64,000 bases of DNA from Nocardia arthritidis (GCF_011801145.1 NZ_CP046172.1:6324001-6388000), one strand, 5' to 3'. Numbered from the stretch's first letter, positions 51,686 to 61,367 are shown. A program made the numbers and translations. Notes: generated by a model from the letters alone, not told the origin.

Positions 51686-52347
51686 CGCGCCTCCTGCGGT
51701 TTCTGTGCCGGCGGGATCACATCTCGCGCACCGGGCGAATTACGAACCGCGAGCACCCGCTGGAATACGGTGACGATGCTCAGCACCGCCAGGATCCACA
51801 TGGACACATGCACCGCGTAGGTGAGCCAATCGATTCCCCAGTAGCCGCCGATACCGGTGAATCCGGCGCCGACCAGCACGATGATCAACCGGTCCGGCCG
51901 CTCGATGATCCCGCCGTCCGCGGACAGCCCGCTGGCCTCGGCGCGCGCCTTCGCATACGAGATCACCTGCGAGGTCACCAGCACGACGAGCGTCGCGAAG
52001 GACAGCGGCCGATGGTGTTCGTGATACACCGCCCACCAAGCCAATCCGGCGAAGATCGCGCCATCGGCGACGCGATCGCAGGTGGCGTCGAGCACCGCAC
52101 CGTATTTCGTGCCGCCGCCGCGCGCCCGCGCCATCGCGCCGTCGAGCATGTCGAACATGACGAACAGCCAGATCACCATGGTCCCCCAGAACAGATGTCC
52201 GGTCGGGAACAGGGTGACCGCGGCCACGATCGACGCGGTGGTGCCGATCAGCGTCATCGCATCGGGGGTGAGCCCGGTGCTCACCAGCGCTCTGCCGAGC
52301 GGCGCGGTCGCCTTGGCGAACGTCTCGCGGCCGAAGAAGCTCAGCAC
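51682..52347 (-). CDS. pgsA: Phosphatidylinositol phosphate synthase PgsA
   Basis: A 221-residue CDP-alcohol phosphatidyltransferase with about six helices. The signature is FDMLDGAMARARGGG followed by GAVLDATCDR (DxxDGxxAR-x8-GxxxDxxxD). It makes phosphatidylinositol phosphate, the start of the PIM pathway. The start is GTG 52347. A nine-codon frame (MRPIEQEVG) begins at 52379 directly after the HIT stop, has a strong AAGGAG site, and ends 2 nt before this GTG. Translation may re-initiate from it, or the short frame may mark an indel. Confidence 0.94.
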   Translation of the reverse strand: MLSFFGRETFAKATAPLGRALVSTGLTPDAMTLIGTTASIVAAVTLFPTGHLFWGTMVIWLFVMFDMLDGAMARARGGGTKYGAVLDATCDRVADGAIFAGLAWWAVYHEHHRPLSFATLVVLVTSQVISYAKARAEASGLSADGGIIERPDRLIIVLVGAGFTGIGGYWGIDWLTYAVHVSMWILAVLSIVTVFQRVLAVRNSPGARDVIPPAQKPQEAR

Positions 52348-52379
52348 GGCTAGCCGACTTCCTGCTCGATCGGGCGCAT

Positions 52380-52955
52380 CTACGTCTCCTTCCAGGCCGC
52401 CGCGAGCAGTGCGCGGGTCTCCCGCAGCAGCTGCGGCATCACCTTCGCGCCGCCGATGACCGTGATGAAGTTCGCGTCGCCGCCCCAGCGCGGCACGATG
52501 TGCTGGTGCAGATGGTCGGCGAGCGAACCGCCCGCGACGCCACCGAGATTCAGCCCGACATTGAAGCCGTGCGGGCGGGAGACCTTCTTGATCACCCGGA
52601 TCGCCTGCTGGGTGAACGCCATCAGCTCGGCGGCCTCCGCGTCGGTCAGATCCTCGAGGTTCGCGACCTTGCGGTATGGCACCACCATCATGTGGCCCGG
52701 GTTGTAGGGGTACAGGTTCAGCACCGCGTACACCGATTCGCCACGCGCGATCACCAGGCCGTCCTCATCGGCCATCTTCGGGATGTCGGTGAACGGATGC
52801 CCGGTGGTGTCCTTGCGATCCGCACCGGCCGCCTCGACGATGTAGGACATCCGGTACGGCGTCCACAGTCGTTGCAGCCGATCGGGTTCGCCCGCGCCGG
52901 TGTCCACGATGGCCCCTTCCACATCGAGGTCGTCGCGAACGCTGTTGTCACTCAT
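52380..52955 (-). CDS. HIT family nucleotide hydrolase/AP4A phosphorylase-like protein
   Basis: A 191-residue histidine-triad protein. Residues 90-110 have YPYNPGHMMVVPYRK, and the triad is ADHLHQHIVPRW (HxHxH). HIT proteins cleave dinucleoside polyphosphates or AMP conjugates. It lies between thrS and pgsA, as the orthologue of the mycobacterial Rv2613c position. Confidence 0.93.
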   Translation of the reverse strand: MSDNSVRDDLDVEGAIVDTGAGEPDRLQRLWTPYRMSYIVEAAGADRKDTTGHPFTDIPKMADEDGLVIARGESVYAVLNLYPYNPGHMMVVPYRKVANLEDLTDAEAAELMAFTQQAIRVIKKVSRPHGFNVGLNLGGVAGGSLADHLHQHIVPRWGGDANFITVIGGAKVMPQLLRETRALLAAAWKET

Positions 52956-53022
52956 GCCTGCGCCTCGCCTGTCGCATCGAGCCCACCCGCCCCGTCGGCT
53001 CCGCCTCCTGCCATCCCCGAAG

Positions 53023-55074
53023 TCACTTTCCGCCCTTGATCTCGAATCCCTCGGCGGTCGGCGACTTGTTCTCGCGGCGTCCGACCCAGTCGACGATGGT
53101 GGCGACGGCGTCGGCGACCGGGACGCCGTTCACCTGGGTGCCGTCGCGGAACCGGAAGCTCACCGCGCCCGCGGTGACATCCCGCTCGCCCGCCAGCAGC
53201 ATGAACGGCACCTTCTGCGCGGTGTTGTTGAAGATCTTCTTCTGCATCCGGTCGTCGCTGCGGTCCACCTGGGCGCGGATACCCGCCGCGGAGAGCTGCC
53301 CGATCACCGAATCCAGGTGCGGCACAAAGGTTTCCGCGACCGGAATGCCGACCACCTGCACCGGTGAGAGCCAGGCGGGGAAGGCGCCCGCGTAGTGCTC
53401 GGTGAGCACGCCGAAGAAACGTTCGATCGAACCGAACAGGGCGCGGTGGATCATCACCGGCCGCTTCTTGGTGCCGTCGGAGGCGGTGTATTCCAGCTCG
53501 AACAGTTCCGGCTCGAAGAAGTCGAGCTGGATGGTCGACATCTGCCAGTTGCGGCCGAGCGCGTCCCTGGTCTGCACGGAAATCTTCGGGCCGTAGAAGG
53601 CGGCGCCGCCCGGATCCGGAACCAGCTGCAGGCCGGAGGATTCCGCGACCTGGCGCAGCGTCTCGGTGGCCTCCTCCCACAGCTCGTCGGAGCCGACGTA
53701 CTTCTTCGGGTCCTTGGTGGACAGCTCGAGGTAGTAGTCGTCGAGGCCGTAATCCTTCAGCAGATCCAGCACGAACCGCAGGATGCTGGTGAGCTCCTCG
53801 GCTACCTGCTCCTGGGTGCAGTAGATGTGCGAATCGTCCTGGGTCATGCCGCGCACCCGGGTCAGGCCGTGCACGACGCCGGACTTCTCGTAGCGGTAGA
53901 CCGAGCCGAACTCGAACATCCGCAGCGGCAGCTCCCGATACGACCGGCCGCGCGAGCGGAAGATCAGGTTGTGCATCGGGCAGTTCATCGGCTTGACGTA
54001 GTAGTCCTGGCCGGGTTTGCGGACGGTGCCGTCCTCGTTGTACTCCGCGTCGAGGTGCATGGGCGGGAACATGCCGTCGGCGTACCAGTCCAGGTGCTTG
54101 GAGACCTCGAACAGGTGGCCCTTGGTGATGTGCGGAGTATTGACGAACTCGTACCCGGCCTCGATGTGCCGCTTGCGCGAGTAGTCCTCCATCTCCTTGC
54201 GGATGATTCCGCCCTTGGGATGGAACACCGGCAGGCCCGAGCCGAGCTCGTCGGGGAAGCTGAACAGGTCCAGTTCGAGACCGAGCTTGCGGTGATCACG
54301 GCGTTCGGCCTCGGCCAGCAGGTGCATGTACTGGTCCAGCGCCTCCTGCGATTCCCATGCGGTGCCGTAGACGCGCTGCAGATCCTCCCGGCTCTGATCG
54401 CCACGCCAGTACGCGGCCGAGCTGCGGGTGAGCTTGAACGCCGGAATGAATTTGGTGGTCGGGATGTGCGGCCCGCGGCACAGATCGGCCCAGATGCGTT
54501 CGCCGGTACGGGGATCCAGGTTGTCGTAGATGGTCAGCTCTTTGCCGCCGACCTCCATGACCTCCGGATCGTCGATACCGGATTTGTCGCCGATCAGCTC
54601 CAGCTTGAACGGCTCCTTCGCCAGTTCGACACGGGCGTCGTCGACCTCGACCACCCGGCGCGAAAAGCGTTGCGCGCCTTTGATGATCTTCTTCATCCTG
54701 GTTTCCAGCTTGGCCAGATCCTCCGGGGTGAACGGACGGTCCACCTGGAAGTCGTAGTAGAAGCCGTCCTTGATGAAGGGGCCGATGCCGAGCTTGGCGC
54801 CCGGAAACTCCTGCTGCACGGCCTGCGCGAGCACATGCGCGGTGGAATGCCGGATCACGTTGCGGCCGTCCGGGGTGTCCGCGGCGACCGCCTCCACCTC
54901 GACGTCGGTGTCCGGGGTCCAGGACAGGTCCTTGAGCTCACCGTCGTACCGGACCACCACGATGGTGTCCGGTCCTTTAGTAGGGAGGCCCGCCTCCCGC
55001 ACCGCGGTGCCCGCCGTCGTCCCGGCTGCGACCCGGACGCGGGCGACAGGACTGTTGGCGTTCGAGGTGGTCAC
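53023..55074 (-). CDS. thrS: Threonyl-tRNA synthetase
   Basis: A 683-residue class II synthetase: N-terminal TGS domain ([16 protein letters not shown]), editing domain with [20 protein letters not shown] (HxxxH), catalytic core with zinc-site Cys in [12 protein letters not shown], motif 2 [13 protein letters not shown] and motif 3 [14 protein letters not shown], and an anticodon-binding C-terminus. GTG 55074 is chosen for the AAGGAG 8 nt upstream; a start at 55164 would add 30 residues. The 220 bp upstream to 55294 hold no recognised riboswitch or gene. Confidence 0.96.
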   Translation of the reverse strand: MTTSNANSPVARVRVAAGTTAGTAVREAGLPTKGPDTIVVVRYDGELKDLSWTPDTDVEVEAVAADTPDGRNVIRHSTAHVLAQAVQQEFPGAKLGIGPFIKDGFYYDFQVDRPFTPEDLAKLETRMKKIIKGAQRFSRRVVEVDDARVELAKEPFKLELIGDKSGIDDPEVMEVGGKELTIYDNLDPRTGERIWADLCRGPHIPTTKFIPAFKLTRSSAAYWRGDQSREDLQRVYGTAWESQEALDQYMHLLAEAERRDHRKLGLELDLFSFPDELGSGLPVFHPKGGIIRKEMEDYSRKRHIEAGYEFVNTPHITKGHLFEVSKHLDWYADGMFPPMHLDAEYNEDGTVRKPGQDYYVKPMNCPMHNLIFRSRGRSYRELPLRMFEFGSVYRYEKSGVVHGLTRVRGMTQDDSHIYCTQEQVAEELTSILRFVLDLLKDYGLDDYYLELSTKDPKKYVGSDELWEEATETLRQVAESSGLQLVPDPGGAAFYGPKISVQTRDALGRNWQMSTIQLDFFEPELFELEYTASDGTKKRPVMIHRALFGSIERFFGVLTEHYAGAFPAWLSPVQVVGIPVAETFVPHLDSVIGQLSAAGIRAQVDRSDDRMQKKIFNNTAQKVPFMLLAGERDVTAGAVSFRFRDGTQVNGVPVADAVATIVDWVGRRENKSPTAEGFEIKGGK

Positions 55075-55294
55075 GGCGGCGCTCTCCTTGGCGTCTTCGT
55101 GCGGGCGGATTCCCGCGCTGTCGCGGGCGGGTGCCCGCGTGTCGTCCCCGGAGCGCGTTTTCACTCCGGCGCGACCATGCTATCGGCACGGTCTCGACCA
55201 CGTGCCGATGGATCGTCGCGCACCGCGGCCCGTCGCACACGGTAACGGCTTTCCCGCACGAAGGCGCAGCGTGCGCGGCGTGTTCCCGGGCGGC

Positions 55295-55966
55295 TCAGCC
55301 CTGTGCGGCCAGTTCGGCGAGCAACGTTTCGCGTTCCGCCGCAGCGCGTTTCGGGCAACTGGTGCACATATCGCAGCCCGGCACCTCGAAGACCAGGCAG
55401 CAGGAGATGCGTTTGACGAAGGTGCGCCCGCCGATTTCGACGAAGCGCGGCACCGGGAGTTTCCCGCCGACGGCCGCGGCCAGCCGGGCGCCCGCCTCGG
55501 GCGAACCGGCGTCCAGCGCGCGATTGCCGATGGCGTCGGCCGCGATCGCCCACAGCGCGGGCACACCGGCGCCGGACACCGCGGCGACGGCCGGGATCAC
55601 CGCGGCGAGGGTTTCCCGCAGCGCCGCGGCGGCCACGGCGTGAAACGATTCGGGCACAGCCGCTTCGGATGCGGCGGGTTCGCCCGGCACATGGACCCGA
55701 TCGATTCCGCCGTCGGGCCGCACCTCGCAGTCCAGTCGACTCAGCTCGGGCACCGGCGCGACGCCGTCGGTCGCGTAGGCCGCCGCCAGCTGTTCGACCA
55801 GCGCCGATGCCACCATGCACCACCACAGCGTCCCCGCGATCCGCGGTGCGGCGGTACCCCACGACTCGCCCATTTCCGCGATCCGCGCGGTCAACCACTC
55901 CGGCTGGGTGAGCATCCGTCCGGGGACGGTGTGCATCTCGACTGGGGACTGCATAACCATTGCCAT
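55295..55966 (-). CDS. FhuF-like (2Fe-2S)-binding protein
   Basis: A 223-residue protein with the C-terminal [2Fe-2S] motif SCCLVFEVPGCDMCTSCPKR (CC-x8-C-x2-C... pattern typical of FhuF). The upstream part is helical (GTLWWCMVASALVEQLAAAY). FhuF proteins reduce ferric siderophores in the cytoplasm. An iron-box-like sequence lies about 200 nt upstream at 56164, which supports iron control. Confidence 0.85.
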   Translation of the reverse strand: MAMVMQSPVEMHTVPGRMLTQPEWLTARIAEMGESWGTAAPRIAGTLWWCMVASALVEQLAAAYATDGVAPVPELSRLDCEVRPDGGIDRVHVPGEPAASEAAVPESFHAVAAAALRETLAAVIPAVAAVSGAGVPALWAIAADAIGNRALDAGSPEAGARLAAAVGGKLPVPRFVEIGGRTFVKRISCCLVFEVPGCDMCTSCPKRAAAERETLLAELAAQG

Positions 55967-56163
55967 CCGACTCCGATCCAGCGCCGATCTCGGGATTTCC
56001 CTATTACCTATGGTGTCGCGTTACCCGCGTCGCCGCACGGACGCCGATCACCGCCCGCCATTTTCGGCGGACCCGATTCGGAACACGCTGCCGCACAAGG
56101 GGATTCGCGTTCCGACTGATAGCTTCACCCGACCGGCCGACTCAGCGACACGCCGTAATCCGG

Positions 56164-56182
56164 TTAGGCGAGGCTTAGCGTA
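56164..56182. promoter_or_regulatory. IdeR/DtxR iron-box-like site
   Basis: The 19-bp sequence starts TTAGG and has AGGCT at the centre, like the DtxR/IdeR consensus, with mismatches in the right arm. It is about 200 nt before the FhuF-like gene. The region 55967-56545 otherwise has repeats and a terminator but no gene. Confidence 0.45.
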
Positions 56183-56282
56183 GATCGCTCCACCTCCGCG
56201 CACCAGAGGGCACGCCCGAAATCAGCGCCGAAGGGAGGCGACGATCGTGTCGCCAACGAGTGATCGGCACGCTGGTTTGCGG

Positions 56283-56340
56283 TTGCGTCGCTACGACGAC
56301 TGGATTGCCCCAGATAGGCGCGGGGCGCGTTGGCATACGG
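56283..56340 (+). repeat. Solitary copy of the 24-25 kb repeat core
   Basis: GTTGCGTCGCTACGACGACT and the following 40 bases match the core of arrays A and B (33 kb away) with few changes. This shows that it is a dispersed genomic repeat. Confidence 0.75.
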
Positions 56341-56416
56341 CGGTTGCGGTTTCGCACCAAGGCCCTGTCCCTGTCGCGTCTCCACGGCCGTTGACGGCGT
56401 GTCGCGACTTGGCCGA

Positions 56417-56490
56417 AGCTGCCGCACCCCGTGTTCGAACCGCACATTCGATACAAACTGGGTTCGGTTCGAACACGGGGTGCGGTAGCT
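56417..56490. repeat. Long inverted repeat (25-bp arms)
   Basis: Left arm 56417-56441 (AGCT, one base, then CCGCACCCCGTGTTCGAACC) and right arm 56466-56490 pair over 25 bp with a single G-T mismatch; the loop is 24 nt. The left half resembles the sequence at 24389. It is too far from the SulP stop to be its main terminator, which follows separately. Confidence 0.75.
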
Positions 56491-56504
56491 CCCCAACCGG
56501 GGCG

Positions 56505-56537
56505 GAAACCCGCCCGGTCGGCGACCGGGCGGGTTTC
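56505..56537 (-). terminator. Terminator of the first SulP-carbonic anhydrase gene
   Basis: GAAACCCGCCCGGTC and GACCGGGCGGGTTTC form a perfect 15-bp stem with loop GGC, 8 nt past the stop codon. Confidence 0.85.
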
Positions 56538-56545
56538 GTTGTGGC

Positions 56546-58798
56546 TCAGACGAGTTCGGCGCTTCGGGGCTCGGTGTCCTCGATGCTAGCCAATCCGTCC
56601 TCGGTCACCTCGATGACCCTCGCGCCGGCGATATCGAAGAACAGGCCGGTCACGGTCACGCCGCGCTCGGCCATCGCCTTGCGGACGGCGGGGTGCCGGT
56701 GCAGGGTCTGCACCTGCACCGCGACGTTCACCATGCTGAGCTGATCCACCTCGCCGAAACCGGCGGCGGCCGCGGCGCGCGCGACGGGGTGGCCCGCGTG
56801 GAAGCGGATCAGGCTCGGGCGGGCGTGGGCCAGCCAGGTGTCGATACCCGCGCCGGCGGCCGCGCCGGAATGGACCGCCGCCATCGCGCCGCAGGACGAG
56901 TGCCCGCACACCACGATCGTTCGGACGCTCAACTTCTCCAGCGCGAAGAGCAGCGCGGATTCCACCGATGCGTCACCGTGTTCGGGCACCAGGTTGCCGA
57001 TGTTGCGGACGGTGAACAGATCGCCGGGGCCGCTGTTGGTGATGACGTTCGGCACCACCCGGGAGTCCGAGCAGGTGAGGAAGAAGGAATCCGGATCCTG
57101 CCGGTCGCGCAGTTCGTCGAGGTGCGGGCGCACAACGTGGGCATGATTGCGGTTGAAGTGCGCGATGCCCGCGGCTATCGGATTGTCGTTCGGCACGTCG
57201 CGCCGCCACGGGCCGAGGACCTCGTCCCAGATCGCCCGCCCGAATCCGCGCTTGGGCGGCCCGGCCACCGCGTGCGCCATCCGCGCACTGCCCATCTCCA
57301 CGAATTCGACTCGGCCGCCGCCGCTTTCCTGCTGGTGCTGCCACACCTCGATGGCCTCGAACGCGGCATGGTCGAGGAAGTCGACGGTCATTTCGACGGT
57401 GACATCCGCACCGGCCGGGACCTTCGCCAGTTCCGCGGACAGCTTCGGCAGCGCGAGGAAGGTGCACGAGCCGTCGATGCGGACCAGCCAGCGCCCGGTG
57501 CCCGGCACCTCATACGCCTCGATGAGTACCCGCACAACTCGCCACAGCAGCAGGCCGAAGGCCAGCGCCAGGCCGATGAGCACACCCTCGAGCAGGTTCA
57601 GGAAGACGACGCCGAGCACGGTGACCGTGTAGACCAGCAGGTCACCGGTGCGCCGCGCCAGCTTGATATGCGCGAGCTTCACCAACTGGGTGCCGATGAC
57701 GATCAACAGGCCGGCCAGCGCCGCCTTCGGAATCTGCTGCACCACGCCGGCCAGCGCGACGGAGAACAGCAGGATCCAGCAGCCGTGCATGATCGCGGAG
57801 GCGCGGCTGCGCGCACCCGCCTGCACGTTGGTGGCGCTGCGCACGATCACGCCCGTCACCGGCAGGCCGCCGAGCAGGCCGGACAGCACGTTGGCCGAAC
57901 CCTGGCCGATCAGCTCCCGGTCGAAATCGGTGCGGGCGCCGGTGTGCATCTTGTCGACGGCGACGGCCGATAGTAGAGACTCCACGGAGGCGATGAGCGC
58001 GATGGTGAGCACCGTCAGCGCGACGGCGGACCAGTTGCCGCTGGGCAGATTCGGCAGCTGGATGGCGTCGAACAGCGAGCCGTTCAACGCGATTCGCTCC
58101 GCTCCGGTCGAAAATACGAGGGAGAGAATGGTTCCGGCGAGTACCGCGACCAAAGGCCCTGGCACGATTCGCACCTTGGGCGGCAGGTAGCGCCAGCCGA
58201 GCATGACGGCGATGACGACCGCGCCGATGAAGGCGTCGCCGCCGTGCAGGTTCAGCAACTGCCCCGGCAGCTCGGTGAGGTTCTCGAGCGCGCTGCTGTG
58301 CGACGATCCGCCGAGCAGGACGTGAATCTGCTGCAGCGCGATGGTGATACCGATACCGGCCAGCATCGCGTGCACCACGACGGGCGCGACCGCCAGCGCG
58401 GCGCGGGCGATCCGGCTGAGCCCGAACAGGATCTGCAGCACACCGGCCGCGACGACGATGAAAGAGGTGACCCGCCAACCGAATTGGTTGATCGATTCGG
58501 CGACCACTACGGTGAGACCCGCCGCGGGCCCGCTGACCTGCAGCGGTGATCCGCCGAGCGAGCCTGCGACGATGCCGCCGATCACGGCGGCGATGAGTCC
58601 GGCGGCGACCGGCGCGCCGGAGGCGACGGCGATGCCGAGGGACAGCGGCAGCGCGACCAGGAATACCACGATCGATGCGGGAAGATCGTGGCGCAGAATG
58701 GAATTCAACACCGAATTGCCCGTGGACGGCGAGCGGTGCAGTCCCCCGGGTGAGCGAGCATCGGTGCCTGGTGGGGCGGCATCGTGCTGGATGGCCAT
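56546..58798 (-). CDS. SulP-family anion (bicarbonate) transporter fused to beta-carbonic anhydrase (copy 1)
   Basis: A 750-residue protein from ATG 58798 (AAGGAG 5 nt upstream). Residues 40-430 are a SulP permease (DLPASIVVFLVALPLSLGIA; SGPAAGLTVVVAES; LGGLPVTGVIVRSATN). A short STAS-like segment follows (VDFLDHAAFEAIEVWQHQ), then a beta-carbonic anhydrase at about 560-750 with zinc ligands in LTCSDSRVVPN (CxDxR) and VVCGHSSCGAM (HxxC). The fusion should move bicarbonate or a similar anion and interconvert it with CO2 at the membrane. It is a tandem paralogue of the gene at 59047. Confidence 0.92.
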   Translation of the reverse strand: MAIQHDAAPPGTDARSPGGLHRSPSTGNSVLNSILRHDLPASIVVFLVALPLSLGIAVASGAPVAAGLIAAVIGGIVAGSLGGSPLQVSGPAAGLTVVVAESINQFGWRVTSFIVVAAGVLQILFGLSRIARAALAVAPVVVHAMLAGIGITIALQQIHVLLGGSSHSSALENLTELPGQLLNLHGGDAFIGAVVIAVMLGWRYLPPKVRIVPGPLVAVLAGTILSLVFSTGAERIALNGSLFDAIQLPNLPSGNWSAVALTVLTIALIASVESLLSAVAVDKMHTGARTDFDRELIGQGSANVLSGLLGGLPVTGVIVRSATNVQAGARSRASAIMHGCWILLFSVALAGVVQQIPKAALAGLLIVIGTQLVKLAHIKLARRTGDLLVYTVTVLGVVFLNLLEGVLIGLALAFGLLLWRVVRVLIEAYEVPGTGRWLVRIDGSCTFLALPKLSAELAKVPAGADVTVEMTVDFLDHAAFEAIEVWQHQQESGGGRVEFVEMGSARMAHAVAGPPKRGFGRAIWDEVLGPWRRDVPNDNPIAAGIAHFNRNHAHVVRPHLDELRDRQDPDSFFLTCSDSRVVPNVITNSGPGDLFTVRNIGNLVPEHGDASVESALLFALEKLSVRTIVVCGHSSCGAMAAVHSGAAAGAGIDTWLAHARPSLIRFHAGHPVARAAAAAGFGEVDQLSMVNVAVQVQTLHRHPAVRKAMAERGVTVTGLFFDIAGARVIEVTEDGLASIEDTEPRSAELV

Positions 58799-58945
58799 GA
58801 CTTCTCCTTCGCCGACTCGGCGGTGCGCCGAGGTCGGTTGACGATCAATGTCCTGCAGGGCAATGGACCGCGAACCGGCATCTCGCGGTGAAGCAGCTCT
58901 CGACACGGCGACGGGTCGAGATTTAAACCTCGGCCAGGCTAATGG

Positions 58946-58961
58946 TAAAGACTTAGCAAAG
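58946..58961. promoter_or_regulatory. Shared box upstream of SulP-carbonic anhydrase copy 1
   Basis: TAAAGACTTAGCAAAG, 148 nt before the start. The same sequence with one change is at 61352 before copy 2. Conservation in diverged non-coding DNA points to a regulator site or promoter element. Confidence 0.6.
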
Positions 58962-59004
58962 GCTGAGGGTTCAATGGTGCCCGCAGGAACGGGTCTCGCA
59001 CCAG

Positions 59005-59020
59005 GTGAACCGCATCACAA
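59005..59020. promoter_or_regulatory. CRP/GlxR-like site upstream of SulP-carbonic anhydrase copy 1
   Basis: GGTGA-ACCGCA-TCACA has 9 of 10 consensus positions, 207 nt upstream of the copy 1 start and 27 nt downstream of the copy 2 stop. Confidence 0.5.
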
Positions 59021-59046
59021 ATCGCGCGGTCACCGCATGTTGGACG

Positions 59047-61263
59047 TCAGACCGGTTCGGCGGCGACCCGGTCACCCATATCGTCGAAGTCGGCTATCCC
59101 ATCGATCGTCACCTCGATCACCCTTGCGGTGGCGAGGTCGAAGAACAGGCCGGATACCGCGACCCCGCGGTCCTCGATTCCGCGCCGCACGGCCGGATGC
59201 CGGTGCAGCGTCTCCAGCTGCAGCGCGACGTTCACCATGGCCAGCTGGTCGACCTCCGGGAAGCCCGCGGCGGCCGCGGCGGCCGCCACCGGATGACCCG
59301 ACCGGAACCGCGCCAGGCTCGGCCGCGCATGGGCCAGCCAATCCCCCAACCCCGGCCCGGCCTGCACCCCTCGATACAGCGCGTCCATGGCGCCGCAGCT
59401 GGAATGCCCGCAGACCACGACGGCGCGCACGTCCAACTTCTCCAGCGCGTAGATGAGCCCGGCCTCCACCGAGGAGTCGGTGCCGTCCACCGGCACCAGA
59501 TTGCCGACGTTGCGGACGGTGAACAGATCGCCGGGGCCGCTGTTGGTGATGACGTTCGGGACGATCCTGGCATCGGCACAGGTCAGGAAGAAGGTATCGG
59601 CGTCGGGGCGGTGGCGCAGCCCGTCCAGATGCGGCCGCATGAGATGCGCGTGCCCGCGGTGGTACGCGGCGATGCCCGCGACGATCGGATCCACCCGGTT
59701 ACCGTTGCGCCGCCACGGCCCGAGCAGCTCGTCCAGCACCTTGCGGGCGTGCGCGCGCTGCGGCGGCCCGGATAGCGCACCCGCCATCCGCGCCGCGCCG
59801 ATCTCTACGAAATCGACTGTGGTGCCGTCTGATTGGCGGTCGTGCGCCCAGTCGGTGATCAGTTCGCAGGCGGCGTGGTCGAGGAAGTCGACGGTCATCT
59901 CTACAGTGACGTCCGCACCGGCGGGGACCTTGGCGAGTTCGGCGCTCAGCTTGGGCAGCGCGAGGAAGGTGCAGGTGCCATCGATGGTCACCACCCAGCG
60001 GCGGGCGCTGGCGACGGGTTCGGCGATGATCGTCACCCGCACCACCCGCCACAGCAGCAGCGCGAAGGCGAGTACGAGTCCGATCACCATGCCCGCCAAC
60101 AGATTCAGGAATACGACGCCGAATACGGTCGTCAGGTAGACGTAGAGGTCGCCGGTGCGGCGGGCCAGCCGGATATGCGCCAGTTTGATCAGCTGCACCC
60201 CGATCAGGATGAGCAGTCCGGCCAGCGCGGCCTTCGGAATCCGTTGCACCGCACCGGCGAACGCGATCGCGAACAGTAGGATCCACACGCCGTGCATGAC
60301 GGTGGCGGCCCTGGATCGCGCGCCCGCGTTGGCATTGGTGATGCTGCGCACGATCACCGCCGCCACCGGCAACCCACCCAGCAGCCCGGACGTCACGTTC
60401 GCCGCGCCCTGCCCGATCAGTTCGCGGTCCAGGTTGGTGCGGCGGCCCGGCGCGAGTTTGTCGACGGCGACCGCCGAGAGCAGCGACTCCACGCTGGCGA
60501 TGAGCGCGATCGTCACCACGGTGAGCGCGACGGCGAGCCAGCTCCCGGACGGGAGCGCGGGCGGACCGACCGCATCCAACAGCGATCCGTCGAGTACCAG
60601 ATGTTCGACGCGGGTCGGCAGCAGCGGCGCGAGCAGCGTCGCCACCACCACGGCCACCAGCGGACCCGGCACCGCCCGCAGCCTGCGGGGCACGAATTTC
60701 CATCCGATGAGGATGGCGATCACCACCAGCCCGATGCACAGATCGCCGCCGTGCACCGACATCAGCTGATGCGGCAGCTGGCTCAGGCTGGCCGCCGCGC
60801 TGCTCAGCGAGGTGCCGCCGAGCAGAACGTGCACCTGCTGCAGCGCGATGAGCACGCCGATCCCGGCCAGCATCGCGTGCACCACCACCGGCGCGATGGC
60901 CAGCGTCCCGCGCGCGATCCGGCTCAACCCGAAGCCGATCTGCACCAGGCCCGCCAGCACTGTAATGAAACACGTTGCCGCCCAGCCGAATTGCTGCACG
61001 CTCCCGGCGACCACCACCGTCAGGCTCGCGGTCGGGCCGCTGACCTGCACCGCGGATCCGCCGAGCAATCCGGCGACCACCCCGCCGATCGCGGCGGCGA
61101 TCAGCCCGGCCGCGACGGGCGCGCCGGAGGCCAGCGCCACGCCGAGCGAAAGTGGAAGGGCGACAAGGAATACCACGATCGAGGCGGGCAGATCACCGCG
61201 GCCTATCGCGCGGATGCGGGCGAGCGGATGCGACGTCGGTGGTGCGGAATCGGTGTCGAACAT
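59047..61263 (-). CDS. SulP-family anion (bicarbonate) transporter fused to beta-carbonic anhydrase (copy 2)
   Basis: A 738-residue paralogue of the previous gene, same strand and same domain order, from ATG 61263 (AAGGAG 4 nt upstream). The SulP part has DLPASIVVFLVALPLSLGVA and SGPTASLTVVVAGS. The carbonic anhydrase part has LTCADARIVPN and VVCGHSSCGAMDAL, so zinc ligands and the Asp-Arg pair are kept. Identity between the copies is high but spread out, so the duplication looks old. No terminator is seen at its end. Confidence 0.92.
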   Translation of the reverse strand: MFDTDSAPPTSHPLARIRAIGRGDLPASIVVFLVALPLSLGVALASGAPVAAGLIAAAIGGVVAGLLGGSAVQVSGPTASLTVVVAGSVQQFGWAATCFITVLAGLVQIGFGLSRIARGTLAIAPVVVHAMLAGIGVLIALQQVHVLLGGTSLSSAAASLSQLPHQLMSVHGGDLCIGLVVIAILIGWKFVPRRLRAVPGPLVAVVVATLLAPLLPTRVEHLVLDGSLLDAVGPPALPSGSWLAVALTVVTIALIASVESLLSAVAVDKLAPGRRTNLDRELIGQGAANVTSGLLGGLPVAAVIVRSITNANAGARSRAATVMHGVWILLFAIAFAGAVQRIPKAALAGLLILIGVQLIKLAHIRLARRTGDLYVYLTTVFGVVFLNLLAGMVIGLVLAFALLLWRVVRVTIIAEPVASARRWVVTIDGTCTFLALPKLSAELAKVPAGADVTVEMTVDFLDHAACELITDWAHDRQSDGTTVDFVEIGAARMAGALSGPPQRAHARKVLDELLGPWRRNGNRVDPIVAGIAAYHRGHAHLMRPHLDGLRHRPDADTFFLTCADARIVPNVITNSGPGDLFTVRNVGNLVPVDGTDSSVEAGLIYALEKLDVRAVVVCGHSSCGAMDALYRGVQAGPGLGDWLAHARPSLARFRSGHPVAAAAAAAGFPEVDQLAMVNVALQLETLHRHPAVRRGIEDRGVAVSGLFFDLATARVIEVTIDGIADFDDMGDRVAAEPV

Positions 61264-61351
61264 ATTTCTCCTTCGCCGGATCGTCGATCCGGTAACCGGT
61301 GGAACATGTACTGGCATCGAAAGCGAGCGGCGGAGGCGCCGGGGCTGATAG

Positions 61352-61367
61352 TAAAGACTTCGCAAAG
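61352..61367. promoter_or_regulatory. Shared box upstream of SulP-carbonic anhydrase copy 2
   Basis: TAAAGACTTCGCAAAG, 89 nt before the start; it matches the box at 58946 in 15 of 16 positions. Confidence 0.6.

Noticed and set aside
56431..56475. GTTCGAAC sequences resembling a tRNA T-arm
   Set aside because: They are part of a simple 25-bp inverted repeat. No acceptor, D or anticodon stems can be folded around them.
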